A stretch of 64,000 nt of DNA from positions 248,001 through 312,000 of the forward strand of contig CALSFV010000260.1 of NCBI GenBank assembly GCA_943737045.1. The letters are read 5' to 3'. Origin of the DNA: Parapristionchus giblindavisi (Eukaryota > Nematoda > Chromadorea > Rhabditida > Diplogasteridae). The notes under the pieces were generated by a model, which was not told the DNA's origin, did not search any database, and worked only from the letters and a program-made list of their open reading frames with translations. Position 1 is the stretch's first letter. Each line of letters begins with the position of its first letter. The position numbers were made by a program, and so were the translations under genes. Positions 44,620-57,379 of the stretch are shown piece after piece.

Positions 44620-45740
44620 AACGAGATCTTTGATTAACGAGATCAACGAGATTTACTCTATCCTTGCAGTCAGAGAAGGTTAGTATTTTGTCGATTTCTT
44701 CGTATTCGAGTGAGAAAAATTACACGCTTCGCTATACCATGCATTACTACAGTGTTTCCCTTTCCTCTTTTCATTTGATTAGTTCAGTATCATGGTTGTA
44801 AGAAACATCCAACAAATCATCTGTGGAGAGCCATTGATGTAGTTGGTGTGAAGAAAGAAGGAAAAGAGTAAAGGGCAGGGGAGAGGAAGATAGATTATGA
44901 GAGAGACAAATCAGAAAGAGAGAGAGAGTGGGTGAGTGAGGGAGGAAGGGGAAGAGGTAGAGATCCTCCTGTAGTTGCAAAGATTCATGCGAGTTTGAAT
45001 ACGTCGTTTCGCGCGCTTTTCCAATCATATCTCTCTTTCTCTAACTTGTCCTAATCACACGTTTGTTCACACTCCGTATATTTGTTGTCCCCTCTCAACT
45101 CATCTCCGTTTTTTTTTTCTCTTTTTTAAACATGCCCTTGCATATCTACCCTTTTATTTGTGCTTAAAAATCACAGAATGTGTGGGCGGAGGTAGTAGAT
45201 AGTTTGACTGAAGACATCAGATTCGAGAGTCGTTGAGTTCGTGGAGGTGCGATCTTTCGATTGACATTGTTGCTCCTCTTCGTTTGCTGAATCATCGACA
45301 ATGAATCACAACGGTTGTAAAAAAAAGGTAAAGGTAAAGGTACAACCCGTTATTCAAGGCACACGAAGTCCTGCGGGTCATCACTGCTAGGCCAGTGATC
45401 TTTCTTACAACGGTTGTAGTGAAATGAATTGACGATACTCTGACGCTCGACTCACCTCTCATATCTATCTCTCGTTGAACCTCGGTGCTGATGCATTGAG
45501 CGTACGATTGGGACGATCGATCTTCACAACTCTTAATTTAACAATTAATTGAATGGATGACTTCCAAATCAAATGCTACCTCGTTTAGCACACTCTTTTC
45601 TAGATCTTTTGTGTGTTTGTATTCTTGGACTGATTTGATGAGCATCGTCGATAAGCGAACAATAATAATAGTAAATATAATAATAAAAGTATAAGTCTTG
45701 TAGCTGCCAGTTCTTCGAATAGTCGGCTTACTTCACTGGA
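44620..45740. other. Dispersed-repeat sequence, no supported gene
   Basis: About 44620-45170 is the inverted counterpart of 39420-39960. A SINE 3' fragment lies at about 45328-45403 (ACCTTTACCTTTACC complement, then ggcacacgaagtcctgcggg). Confidence 0.55.
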
Positions 45741-45741
45741 T

Positions 45742-45942
45742 AGTAGAGACCTCTAAACGGATATATCCTTTTGAATTGAGGCGATGGGGTTCTCTTATTA
45801 TTTCTGGAGATAGAGAAGTGAGAAAAATTTCGAATCTCGAAACAAAAGTAGGCTCATTCGAAAGAGCGGATGGGATATCGTGGAAATAAGATAACGTCAT
45901 CGCCTCAATTCAAAGGGATATATCCGTTTGGAAGTCTCTACT
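45742..45942. mobile_element. MITE with AGTAGAGAC ends
   Basis: Inverted ends of about 50 bp: AGTAGAGACCTCTAAACGGA, then GAATTGAGGCGATG, and the complement at the right. No clear target duplication. Confidence 0.75.
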
Positions 45943-45949
45943 CGATATG

Positions 45950-47160
45950 CTAGGTGACAATATCCCAGCATGCTCCGGGTTATTTCCTTCATTGAGCTCT
46001 CCAGGCTCGTCTTGTGGTTCATCGTCCTCCTCGTGTAACTTCTATTCTTCTTCTTCAACTGTGACAAACATTTTCCGGGGTTTCCGATCCCTTTTTAAGA
46101 AATTTCAAAAAAAAATTTACTCCGGAAAAAAAGTATTCCGAAATTTTTTCCCAAAAAAATACAAAATTAGTACTCTAGTGGATAAGGGACTACTCGAAGA
46201 GATATCATGATAAATGTAATAAATCTAGGATAAATTGGTAACAATGAATAAATGTGTGAATAGTGGTCTACCCATATTTATATATACATATTATAAGAGA
46301 TTTCAAAGACATAAGGAGTTAAAACATGTTTTACTACAATGATGATGAAATTGTACACTGCTCATGGAGGTAAAAGATAAGATAAGAAAAGACTCACAAT
46401 TATGTTTGAATCCAAAAAATTCAGCGAATAAATAATTGTAAACTATACGGTTGCTGTTGTATCGATGTATATAAGACATCTGAAATTGCAGTTACATGTT
46501 CATAAATAACATATCGATTATGAAATGTATAAGCGATATGCAAGAAGTTAGCATGGCAATTCATCTATCACTTATTATTAGAGTAGTGGTAAATGTGCAT
46601 CCCAGTTAGCATAACGTCACGGGTTCGATACCTATTGCCGAACTTTATTATTTTCAATTTTAGGCTTGACAGCCAATTTTATGCTTGTCGAGCCCTTGGA
46701 ATGTAGATTCCAAAAATATTAAGATTTGAACATATCGACCACATAAAGCCGAGAAAACATAAAGTAGTAGTAGAATAGTAGCTTTTACTACTCGATTTTC
46801 AGCCCAACGCACGGCTGCCAGAGGGGACAGGTGAGTAGCAAAAAGACTATGCACTAGTTGGAGGGAGTAAGAAATTAGTGACTAGTGGCCCGTTTTCACC
46901 CCTAGTGACTCCCTAGTGACTGTCTCTACCTCTTTCCATTCCTTCATATCTGCCTCTCTCTCACTCGTCTGTCTCCCTTCCCTCTTCCAAACTCTTTCCT
47001 TTATTATTTTCCCACTTTCATCAAAGAACTTCACACCCATTACATGTATGGCTCTCCACAGATGATTGCTGAATGTTTCTTACAAACATAACATTGAACT
47101 AATCAAATAAAAAGAGAAACGCCAAAGGGAGATTCAAATTACCCTTTTTTTACTTTTGGT
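45950..47160. other. Dispersed repeat with tRNA-like block
   Basis: About 46320-47110 is another copy of the TATA-type dispersed repeat, with GTATATAAGACATCTG near 46466. A tRNA-like block at 46560-46640 (AGTAGTGGTAAATG; B-box GGGTTCGATACC) matches that in 17115-17448. No coding gene. Confidence 0.55.
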
Positions 47161-47165
47161 AGCGG

Positions 47166-47362
47166 CTCTGGTATTTTCAAACTAGTAGTTTACTCATCAT
47201 TCCCACTAGCTTGCAAGTCTACGCCTAGTTAAACGTAAGTTTACTGCAAGTGGTGTATAATACTGTGATGGATTTCGTCAAATGTTCGTTCACTTGTAGT
47301 AAACTAACAACTGCTAGTCTGTGATCTAACGTAAGTAAACTACTAGTTTGGAAATACCAGAG
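47166..47362. mobile_element. CTCTGG MITE, CTAGTAG subfamily
   Basis: Ends CTCTGGTATTTTCAAACTAG and ...AGTTTGGAAATACCAGAG. Same subfamily as 44360-44566. Flanks GG/TG do not form a perfect 2-bp duplication. Confidence 0.8.
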
Positions 47363-47596
47363 TGGTGCGCCATAAGGAGCACTACAGTGTGGGAAGACTG
47401 CGCGCCCAACGGGATGGACATCAAAACTCGAACGGGACATGCCGTCGAGAGGCCAAAACTTGCGGGGTACCCCGTCAAAAAGGTTTTACCAGCGGCGTGC
47501 ACCACAGAGCATTCAAAACCTTTTGAATCCAATTAACTGCAAAACATATTTCATGCATTATTTGATGGAGACTTCCATTGGAGTGAGAGAGAATAA

Positions 47597-47822
<226 letters not shown>

Positions 47823-48499
47823 TCTTAACGTGGATTTCAGGTAAGCATGGTAATGAAATACACACAGAGATACATTATGGATATAAATACAATACCACAA
47901 CGAGGTAGTAAGGTTTAATTAGATTATGATGATTAGAGAGAGAGGGTGGAGGGTGAGAGAGAGTGTGTGTAACACAAAGAGAGAGTTCAAGATAAAGAGT
48001 CTCTAATTCTTACTTCATCAGTAACATCATATACATATCTCGTTCAATTTTTTCCTTGTTTTTTATTATGCGACGCCCTTCCTCCCATTGTTAAATCATC
48101 GATGGCAATATGTGTAGGCTTATGTGATTTTCCTTTTCTTCGTCTCGACATTCTCTCGCAGACAACGAATGCGATTTCATGTAGCATTAATTAATTTAAT
48201 AATATTTACTTATCATCGAATTCATTCGAATTAATTCTTGTTCTCCACGTTTCTCCATTTCATTGTTACTACTCTTCTCTGCGCGGGACGGTTAGCTCTC
48301 CACACGCAGGTCTCTTTTCAAGACTTTGATGTTAACGTTAAGGCTTTGACCTTAACATTAAGACTTTGACCTTAATTCCACAAACGTGGACTTAACTTCT
48401 TTACTTGTAATCCTTGTGCCTCTAAAACTTAACAGTATACTAGTATTATACTTAGTACAATTAAAGGATTAATTTTGCTTTGAGCAATTCTGGATCTTA

Positions 48500-49221
48500 C
48501 AAGGGAACCATAATGCATTCAAATCCGATTCTGATAAGACACCGTTAATAAGCAATGTCAAAAGTTTAAGAGCTTCGAGAAAAGCGATAATGAAAATCGC
48601 ACAAATCCGAGCCAATTAAGATCAACTCGGCTTTGTGCTACTATCTCACCGACCCTTGTGGTGTAGTGGATAAGGCGCTCGCATTTCATTTTGTAAGTAC
48701 ATGGTTCGATGCCTGGTATGCGATACTTTTTTTGCTGATTTTTTCAAGTTCAAAAGTTCAGATCTATTGTTTCATTGTTATCCTTTGTAGATCATTATCG
48801 ATCGTCTGCTTAACCTCTGATCTCTTGCTCGCGCGCTTTTGTGTCTGCTTTTAAGGAGTTTCAGCTTCTGATTCGATATGTATCATGACACAAATGCTAA
48901 CGGCATAACAAGTTTATTGCTTCTATTCAGTCTTCGAAAAAAATCAGCAAAAAAAGTATCACATACCAGGCATCGAACCATGTACTTACAAAATTAAATG
49001 CGAGCGCCTTACCAACTACACAACAAGGGTCGGTGAGATAGGAGCACAAAGCCGAGTTGATCTTAATTGGGTCGGATTTGTGCGATTTTCATTATCGATT
49101 TTCTCGAAGCTCTTAAACTTTTGACATTGCTTATTAACGGTGTCTTATCAGAATCGGATACTGATTCGAATGGTATAAGTCACTAGTCATATCGCCACGG
49201 GAATGCATTATGGTTCCCTTG
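48500..49221. mobile_element. Palindromic element with paired tRNA-like modules
   Basis: Ends CAAGGGAACCATAATGCATT and the complement, with TTA on both sides (48497-48499, 49222-49224). tRNA-like blocks lie at 48651-48725 and inverted at 48961-49035: TGTAGTGGATAAGGCGCTCG and B box GGTTCGATGCC. It is inserted in the MGCC-gene duplication relative to 5590. The next element (49226-49338) abuts it through the shared TTAA. Confidence 0.85.
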
Positions 49222-49225
49222 TTAA

Positions 49226-49338
49226 AGGGAGCGTAACCTCACTCAATGGTCTCTTCGACGCGCAATGCTCTCTCGTTGTTAGAGAACAAAGAAATAGTGT
49301 GCGCAATGAAGAGACCATTGAGTGAGGTAACGCTCCCT
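49226..49338. mobile_element. MITE, AGGGAGCG family, TTAA-flanked
   Basis: AGGGAGCGTAACCTCACTCA and the complement at the ends; TTAA at 49222-49225 and 49339-49342. Confidence 0.88.
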
Positions 49339-49451
49339 TTAAGACACTAAGGACTTATCTGAGTCTTTGTGGCATCGCTCCATATCTAAAATTTTCGTTG
49401 CAGAATTCGCAATTCACTCAGACAATCAATCAATAGTCATACACAGTAATC

Positions 49452-50762
49452 ATGGGTTGTTGCTCAAAGAAGAAGGTGAATATTGATTTTTTTTTCAAAA
49501 AAATCTGTGCTATTAAAGGTAAAACTTGGTATATATTGACAATATATTCGTTGTGAAGTATATGATTTTCTAGCTTTTGCGATAATCTTCCAATTTTCAG
49601 AAGTCAGTACATGGCAGCACTATGAACAAGACCGGAGATAATTCCAAATTGGCGAAGCCTAATGTCAATCAGCCTAGAGCTCCTGGAGCTGGTGGATCTA
49701 AGCCGTCTTCAGAGAAAGCTCGATCAACAACCCCAACTGCTCCTTTGAACAGTAAGATATGACTTAAGAATAAGTAGCTCTTAAATAAGCGAAGACTAAG
49801 TAACATCTACGTAATAAACTGCTTATGTACTAAGATCAGCCTATGGCAAACCTGCTGACAAACAATCGACTAACTAATTAATCGACTGATAAAGTTATTC
49901 AAATGTTAAAAATGAAATGTAAATTTAATTAAATTAAGACGAACTAAGTGTTCAAGAAGCTGACCTAGCGTCCGAGACCAGTATATCGTATAATAGAATA
50001 TTTTTTTAAGCCACGGATGCTCGCATTCAACGAAAACGTGATAGTCCTTGAATTCCAGAGACTCGATTGATGTTCAACCTAAGGAGGTTAAGCAAAAACA
50101 AGCAAAGGAAGATATGAAGAAAGATGAGAAAAAGAAAGAGGAAAAGTCAGAAACTAATGAATCTGAAGAAAAGACTGTACCGGAGATTCCAGAAGTCAGG
50201 AAATCAGACAAGACGAAGAAGAATAAAGATGAGGCCGAAATAGTTCCTGTACCGAAATATTCGAAGCCTGAGAAGAACAAGCAGAATAAACAGGAGAGCG
50301 ACGAGTTCAAAAAGTCTGAATCGATTGATACAGAGCCAATCTCTGAAGCTAAATCGGTTCCTAAATCGGTTAAATCCGCGAGATCAATCGATAATGATGA
50401 TGGAGCTTCCAAGGTTTTTCGAAGTCATTGTTAAGTTTCCAAATGTGTTATTCTTACAGAAGGGATCGATACGTTCCATGTTTCCTGTACAGAAGATGAC
50501 CATTACCAGGTATACTGTAGCGAGTCTAAATCAATCGATAATCGATCCGTTTGAGTCATGTCAAGGACGGAATGGTGATTTCGCAGTGGGCGTACACTGA
50601 GATGAGAGAGGTATACGGTAGCTTGTTGATTTGGAGGAATACTGTAGTAATTTTGATTTTTTTTTAAATACGAATCGATATTTTTAGATTGACACTGACC
50701 CTTCATCGATCGCTGATCTTCTTGCTGGAGGTGGTAGATCACAGCTCAATCTCGAGGCTTGA
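49452..50762 (+). CDS. Lysine-rich MGCC protein, copy 2
   Basis: Unrecognised family; paralogue of 5713-6839. Exons: 49452-49475 (MGCCSKKK), 49601-49751, third exon to 50413, 50460-50509, 50556-50610, 50688-50762 (TGA). The third exon is extremely Lys/Glu-rich (KKDEKKKEEKSETNESEE) and probably disordered. The C-terminus SHVKDGMVISQWAYTEMRE then SSIADLLAGGGRSQLNL is shared with copy 1. Compared with copy 1, 10 bp are missing near 50045; with the usual acceptor at 50010 the frame breaks, but an acceptor ending at 50060 restores it. The intron 4 acceptor is GAG instead of CAG. Possibly still expressed; possibly decaying. Confidence 0.5.
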
Positions 50763-50769
50763 TCGATAA

Positions 50770-51410
50770 TGTCTGATTGTATGAATGGATGAATGGATAG
50801 ACAAATGATTGATTTTTTGATTGAAACTGTTCACCGCAATGATCTGATAAATGTGATATCGACCGTATAAAATACACTTATTTATTCGGTACGAGAGTAG
50901 CCAGCCACGGCCACAATGTATTTATATGTTTAGAGAGAGAGAGTCCAAGAGAGATAGTGCGTAGAAGGGAAGGAAGGAAAAGGTGGTTGATCGATAGAAT
51001 ATTTCTGCGCTCTGCAGCAGTAGTAAGGCAATTACACTAGTATATTTTATACGGGCAATATGATACATTCTTTTTGCATGGTTTCTAATAATATTTCACT
51101 ACAAGTCAACTGAACCAAGCACTGTGCACCCAAAATCAAAGATCGGCAAACATTTCTCATCTATCCACCATATCGTACACTCAACAAAATTCGACCTATC
51201 GTTGAAACATTTACTGTAAGTCACAAAATGTCAGTAAATGTTTGTGAATTTTACAAACACGATTTTAGCATGGGATAATTTGCCAATTTTAGATTTTTTT
51301 ATTGTTATTTCTTTTGCGATTCTTCAAATGTTCTACAAACTACAACTTCATTTTCCATGGCTTCCGTCAACGGACAGCATTTTTAACTTTCCTTGATAAA
51401 TTCAATCAAA
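50770..51410. other. Intergenic, no supported gene
   Basis: About 51180-51300 is inverted at about 54535-54670, extending the palindrome around 51833-54451 outward. Confidence 0.55.
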
Positions 51411-51414
51411 TCTG

Positions 51415-51545
51415 TGGCCGTATGCAAGAACAGTTTTCCATGAAAATGTGACGTCATTTAGCGTAGGCGGAGGCGTTTTCCAAAAATCCTCCGCCTACGC
51501 TAATGACGTCACATTTTCCTGGAAAACGGTTCTTGCATACGGCCA
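51415..51545. mobile_element. TGGCCGTATGC MITE with CTG target duplication
   Basis: A 131-bp near-perfect palindrome: TGGCCGTATGCAAGAAC...GTTCTTGCATACGGCCA. CTG lies at 51412-51414 and 51546-51548. The central hairpin is GCGTAGGCGGAGG...CCTCCGCCTACGC. Confidence 0.88.
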
Positions 51546-51832
51546 CTGGAATAAAACAACACAAACAATATGAAAGGCTGATATTCATCATTCAAAGCGT
51601 AAAAAATCGAGGGACCTCATGGGTTCCCCGGGTTACCCGGGACGCTCATTTTCACTGGGGGATTCTGCTGTACTTTATGCTATGTGGAGTGGAGTTTCTC
51701 ACCTTTTCTGTTGCTGTTGATAAATCCTTGTTGTTCTTTCTCTTTGATCCTTGTTTGGCACTTCATTCGAACCGTATCAAGTGAACCTGAATTGCACACA
51801 AAGTATCATTCGAATTGATTCATTCGATTTAA

Positions 51833-54451
51833 AACGCATTCTCCCTTACAGCGGAGGGGCGGCGGCGGGGGTATGGCACAATGTTTCAAAATCATCCCAG
51901 GTGACTCATATTTGATGGTTGGAGTCCCTAGGGGATGTATACACTTCAGTCAAAAAATTGACCCAAATTATCGATTTTTGATCTACCAAAAGTCGAAAAA
52001 TAAAAGTGTGATTTGCATGGCATGTTATATACCGTTTGATAGAGGATCCAAAGATATATAAGAATACCAAGTTTCATGAGTTTTCATAACTCCATGTTCG
52101 AGAAATATTCGATTTTCCGAATTTTGACAAGATTTTTTTGTTTTGATCTCATGGCTTACTATCTTACTGTTATTTCCAGGGGCTGGATTTTTGATATGTT
52201 ATGCAAAAATGAATGGACTATCCGAATATCACACTTATTTGGACCGGCTGTATGCCAGGCATAGTGATATCGCCAGTCTTAATGGTGAATTCTAACGCCC
52301 AAACGCCGACGCAGGTTCGAATCCGGGTCCCGGTCGACATTTTTGCAAATTTTTTTCCGGCTCAAATTGGACTTTAAATTATACTTTCATGCGTTTTACC
52401 TTGTTTTCATTAATTTATTGTACGAAATAACCATCAACATTATCAGAAATAATAAAAAAATCGTATAACTGATATTGTATCAGCAAATAGTCATGGGAGG
52501 GGCGAAAATTACGCTTTTTCGACAGTGTCACTTCTTTAAAATGCAATATTTTCAATTTTCTGATAAAAGAAAATAAATCTACACTTGAACTCTTCCAATA
52601 TCGATAATCGTAAACTGTCTGAAATATTGTTGACAAAGATCAAAGATCAAAGCTCCAAGCTCAAAGATTAAAGACGTTCAGCAATAGAATACATACTTTT
52701 GTGAACATTTTCAACATATATCGGAGCTTTGAAAACAAGAGATTTCATTTTTTCATCAGTAGAGGCGGAGGCACGAGAGCAATGCAAGAGAAAAAAAACG
52801 AAATCTAAGGCTAGGCGCTGAAATCGAGTAGACCTCAGAATAACGTTTGCTGCGGGTCTGAAAGGAATCATGACCAAAGCGAACTCAGCGAAATCATTAT
52901 TTGATAATTTGTAAAGCTGCATGCGGAAGATCCATAATTATAGAATACTTGCCTCTGATCTGTCATTTTTTGTCATTTATAACACATTTATCAAGAGTTT
53001 GCATAGACAAGGGCTCTGATGTGCATGGAATTCCAATTCTTGCAATTCAATTTTCTGATCTGTAGGGTCTCAAAATCCGTCCTTCCAATAAATGTTTGTT
53101 TATGTCCTATTAATGAGGAATAAAGAGCTATGACTATCATAATCTGCATAAAGGTCTCGCGCATCTAGAGAAAGAGTATTGAATTTTGAGGCAAAAAATT
53201 GCATCGGAGTAAGAAACTTTCCGATTTTTTTCAACTTGTGCAACCCTAGTGGAGGCCTCCACTCTCACAATGTTTCAGAAGAATAGCATTTTTCACTAAA
53301 GAACTATACATGTTTAAAAAGTGTACTTCGATTGTGTCATCATTACACAACAGTGAACAAATTTAATTACACCAACATCATGGTTGTTTTCTTTGATGAG
53401 CTGCTTACATTGACTCAAAAGATCAGCTTGCTTTCCTGAATCAAAATTCGTAAAAAATGAAAAAGCGTCCCATGACTTTTTGCCGATAATGTATATGTAG
53501 AAAGAAATTTTTTCATGCAGTGCTCTCGTCCCTACGCCTCTGCTGATGAAATCTCTTATTTTCAAAGCTCCGATATATGTTGAAAATGTTCACAAAAGTA
53601 TGTATTCTATTGCTGAACGTCTTTAATCTTTGAGCTTGGAGATTTGATCTTTGATCTTTGTCAACAATATTTCAGACAGTTTACGATTATCGAGATTTGA
53701 AGAGTTCAAGTGTAGATTTATTTTCTTTTATCAGAAAATTGAAAATATTGCATTTTAAAAAAAGTGACACTGTCGAAAAAGCGTAATTTTCGCCCCTCCC
53801 ATGACTATTTGCTGATACAATATCAGTTATACGATTTTTTTATTATTTCTGATAATGTTGATGGTTATTTCGTACAATAAATTAATGAAAACAAGGTAAA
53901 ACGCATGAAAGTATAATTTAAAGTCCAATTTGAGCCGGAAAAAAATTTGCAAAAATGTCGACCGGGACCCGGATTCGAACCTGCGTCGGCGTTTGGGCGT
54001 TAGAATTCACCATTAAGACTGGCGATATCACTATGCCTGGCATACAGCCGGTCCAAATAAGTGTGATATTCGGATAGTCCATTCATTTTTGCATAACATA
54101 TCAAAAATCCAGCCCCTGGAAATAACAGTAAGATAGTAAGCCATGAGATCAAAACAAAAAAATCTTGTCAAAATCCGGAAAATCGAATATTTCTCGAACA
54201 TGGAGTTATGAAAACTCATGAAACTTGGTATTCTTATATATCTTTGGATCCTCTATCAAACGGTATATAACATGCCATGCAAATCACACTTTTATTTTTC
54301 GACTTTTGGTAGATCAAAAATCGATAATTTGGGTCAATTTTTTTACTGAAGTGTATACATCCCCTAGAGACTCCAACCATCAAATATGAGTCACCTGGGA
54401 TGATTTTGAAACATTGTGCCATACCCCCGCCGCTGTTATGGAGAACGCGTT
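51833..54451. mobile_element. 2.6-kb TTAA-flanked palindrome with tRNA-like modules, copy 2
   Basis: Same family as 40079-42803: ends AACGCATTCTCCCTTACAGC and ...ATGGAGAACGCGTT, with TTAA at 51829-51832 and 54452-54455. tRNA-like blocks lie at 52271-52333 and 53960-54022 (inverted). The arms are nearly identical to each other. The spacer (about 52790-53510) shares tagaggcggagg and gcgggtctgaaaggaatcat with copy 1. A more diverged spacer copy is at about 58920-59240. Confidence 0.92.
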
Positions 54452-55240
54452 TTAAGAAATAAAGAAATAAATAGAATAAAACTTCTAAGTAGTTAACATA
54501 ACATGGGAAACATAGAAATAACTATGAAAAATTATAAAATTGGCAAATAATCCCATGCTCAAATCGTGTTTGTAAAATTCACAAATATTTTCTGACATTT
54601 TGTGACTTGCAGTAAATGTTTCTACGATGAGTCGAATTTTGTTGAGTGTACGATAGATGGGCAGTGATCATAGCAAGACAAACACATTTGTGATGATGTA
54701 GGGAATATGTATTTATATGCAAAAGCTCTAGGTGCAAAACGAACATGACCATCGTCATCAGCACCCTTGAGAACCCCTATCCCCAAAATTTGATTTTTTG
54801 ACTGTCCCGGCACTTAGTCGTGTCTTACGCAAACGGCATATGTTGGGCATAAAAACAGTCTATAAAAATCAACTTTCTATGCCTTGTTACCATTGTGATG
54901 TGTCAGCTGAGAAATATTTATATTTCTTATAATTAATAAAATGAAATGTAAGAAAGTATTGATTGTACTCTCTCTGATCTTTCTATTGTAGTTTCTAGTA
55001 CCATCCGCAAAATTTTGTGAACTAGTTTTCATTTTCATAGACTAGTAATATATTGTTAAAAGTAATGCGCGCCAACTCTGTCTTCCTGTGGCCAAATCAT
55101 ATTGCATGTCATCTTTCAATAGTCTATGAATGTCCTTTCTCATTACTTTCGCTTTCTCCTATATACATTCTTATCTAAAACATCGATTTGTGAAACAATA
55201 ACATATCAGAATATGAAAAAAATATATATCATCATTGCAA

Positions 55241-55571
55241 TTAAAGATCATCAAAGAGATTTGCTTCTTGATCCTCATTTACTTCTTGAGATTCTGAAAT
55301 TAAACAATATTATTACATTGTTATTATTTGGTTAGTTACCTGCTTCACTTTCTCTGCGATTGGAACCCTCCAGGGCTTGTAAAATGGGATCCTAAAAAGA
55401 ATCACTATTAGAATTATAGAATTGATTTATTAAAAAGTTACCTCGTGGGCTGAAATAAGCTGAGTGGCCTTGAGAACGGCGTAGTATAAAGAGTCACTCT
55501 TGGATACACAAATAGGAAAATTTCCCAATTTTTGGATACTTGTAAGGAGGGGTTTGTCAAGATAGCTTGCT
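55241..55571 (-). CDS. Three terminal exons of an unrecognised gene
   Basis: Minus-strand exons 55442-55571, 55340-55391 and 55241-55293 join in frame with GT-AG introns of about 46-50 nt. They encode ASYLDKPLLTSIQKLG, SDSLYYAVLKATQLISAHE, DPILQALEGSNRRESEA and an acidic end EVNEDQEANLFDDL before TAA. Only the 3' end is clear. The upstream candidate (about 55620-55680, from a TTTCCAG acceptor, GETRQTSIYIPTAS) runs into a stop before a usable donor, so the 5' part is either damaged or spliced differently. Confidence 0.5.
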
Positions 55572-56110
55572 CTAATTTTTCAAGCCATGGATAGTAATAG
55601 CTTAGATTAATGGGTACTTTCAGCGTTTCAGGGTAGAGGCTGTTGGAATGTAGATTGATGTTTGTCGCGTTTCACCGGCCTGGAAACAAACGAAAAGAGA
55701 AATCAGTAGCCTAATTCAGATTTCGACTTACTCATTGATTACTTCATGTACCATGTATAAGGGATCATCTTATTCTCACTATCTAAACAATATATCGATT
55801 TTTTTAATGTAAAACAAACTACAAATCATTCTCTCTATTTTACCAAAAAGATTGGTTTTGATCTCAAAAAGCAAAGAGCAAAGAGTAGAGCAAAGAGATC
55901 ATATGCAGTCCATTTTTCCTAAAGCAAAGCACATCAAAAATTGTACAGTAATTATTTTATTATTATATGGATACATGGATTCTTCCGGTTAACAAACACT
56001 TTAGGACTTTACACTTTACTGGACACTTTAGGGACTTTAAGAACACTTTAGGGGAAAAATCTACATTTAAAAAATAAAATTAACAATAATAATAATAATG
56101 GAGTTTTTAA

Positions 56111-56477
56111 AGAAGGGGAGGACCCTCGAGTTTTTTCGTGACTAAACTCGCCAGGCAGAACTATAGATCATATCTCCCTAAATACAAAAACAATGTTCTC
56201 TAAAACTTTAGATGCCCCATAATACCGTAAAACCGGGATTAAAGTTCATTGATGTCCAGGGAAGGGCGCGAGTTTTTGAATTTGAAGGAGAAATATATAG
56301 AAAATTGAAAAGGGGAATCGAACCCGCGTGGCAAGGATACAAACGCTGACATGAAATCATTTAGCTATACACGATACTCTCTGAACCTCTCAATTCCAAT
56401 AGAGAGCGTAAGGCCACTTCCTATCTTCCGCGTTCTTCTTGTAAATATCGCACCCCAAATCTCATGGTCCCCCTTCT
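56111..56477. mobile_element. TTAA-flanked element with tRNA-like core, copy 2
   Basis: Ends AGAAGGGGAGGACCCTCGAG and ...CTCATGGTCCCCCTTCT; TTAA at 56107-56110 and 56478-56481. The tRNA-like block is on the minus strand at about 56310-56375 (B box GGGTTCGATTCC). Orientation is opposite to the 26015 copy. A possible minus-strand exon (MITLEFIIKRIQLHQLE at about 56570-56620) lies just beyond it. Confidence 0.85.
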
Positions 56478-56996
56478 TTAATAGAAATTCTAGAAATGAT
56501 GGAATATTTACGGGAATATTGAAATGATATTGCGCTTCGGAGACAATGTTCAAAGAAATTCTTACCTTCGAGTTGGTGAAGTTGAATTCTCTTGATAATG
56601 AATTCCAACGTTATCATTTTATAGAGAAAACTCAGATGAGAACCAGTAGCGATGGAATATTCGTAAATTATCAACTAACAGCATCTGAGAAAAAGATAAA
56701 TGAAAGCTAATTATAAACAGAAAAAAACCAGTATGCATTATAAGCCGGAAAATCAAAACTTCACATATTCATTATGTCTACTGAAAATTGTTAACCATGT
56801 TTATAGGGTGACTACATTATACAAATTATAGGGTGACTACATTATATAATATGAGTTGACCTCCTGCATACTCACTACTAACAATATTTTATCGCTTTGT
56901 TGCCTTATTTGCACTCCGATGCTAATCACCTCCCAATTGTCGTTATTTATGTTATAAAAAACCAACTCCCTGTTCTTATCGGCTTAATCTCCGGTA

Positions 56997-57176
56997 CGTT
57001 ATCAATATGGGATAATATGGTCTCCGGTATTTTTTGTCCGTGGGGCACGCCGTATAGAGGCCAAGCACGCCGTAACTTCCACACCGTGGGGTGCGCCGCG
57101 GGCTGCACCATGGTGTGGGACTGCGGCGGACCCCCACGGACAAAAAATAGCGGAGGTTATAATTAGATCGATAACG
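56997..57176. mobile_element. GC-rich MITE with CGTTATC ends
   Basis: Imperfect inverted ends of about 48 bp (CGTTATCAATATGGG against CGTTATCGATCTAAT), both containing TATTTTTTGTCCGTGGGG. The centre is much more GC-rich than the flanks. Target duplication unclear. Confidence 0.65.
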
Positions 57177-57263
57177 CACGTTGTCCACTTTAATATTATT
57201 TCCACACGTGCAATACCAATATAGCCTCTGGCACTGTAAATGGCGATATAGGCGCCTGAAAAG

Positions 57264-57271
57264 ATATTTGT

Positions 57272-57306
<35 letters not shown>

Positions 57307-57360
57307 TCGTACACCGCAAGGGTGCTTCAACAAGTACAAAGTGTTCGAGTGCAAAAAAAA
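57264..57360 (-). mobile_element. Probable LINE 3' end with (TTTA)n tail
   Basis: An (TTTA) tract at 57268-57307 followed by cgtacaccgcaagggtgctt resembles the tail arrangement of the LINE at 11839. No coding part is present. Confidence 0.35.
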
Positions 57361-57379
57361 ATATGTGAAAGAATAAAAT

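Noticed and set aside
48651..48725. Functional tRNA gene
   Set aside because: A and B boxes are recognisable, but the acceptor stem does not pair well and the block sits in a palindromic mobile element with an inverted copy. Treated as tRNA-like.
51873..54422. 62-codon open frames (MAQCFKII..., MSFHNSMF...) repeated in the palindrome arms
   Set aside because: Conserved because the arms are copies of each other. The frames differ or break in the 40079 copy, and no domain is visible. Possible but unsupported coding.
56365..56674. Minus-strand open frames of 62 and 70 codons as a gene
   Set aside because: Much of the sequence lies in the TTAA element 56111-56477; only a short exon-like piece near 56570-56620 could be genuine.
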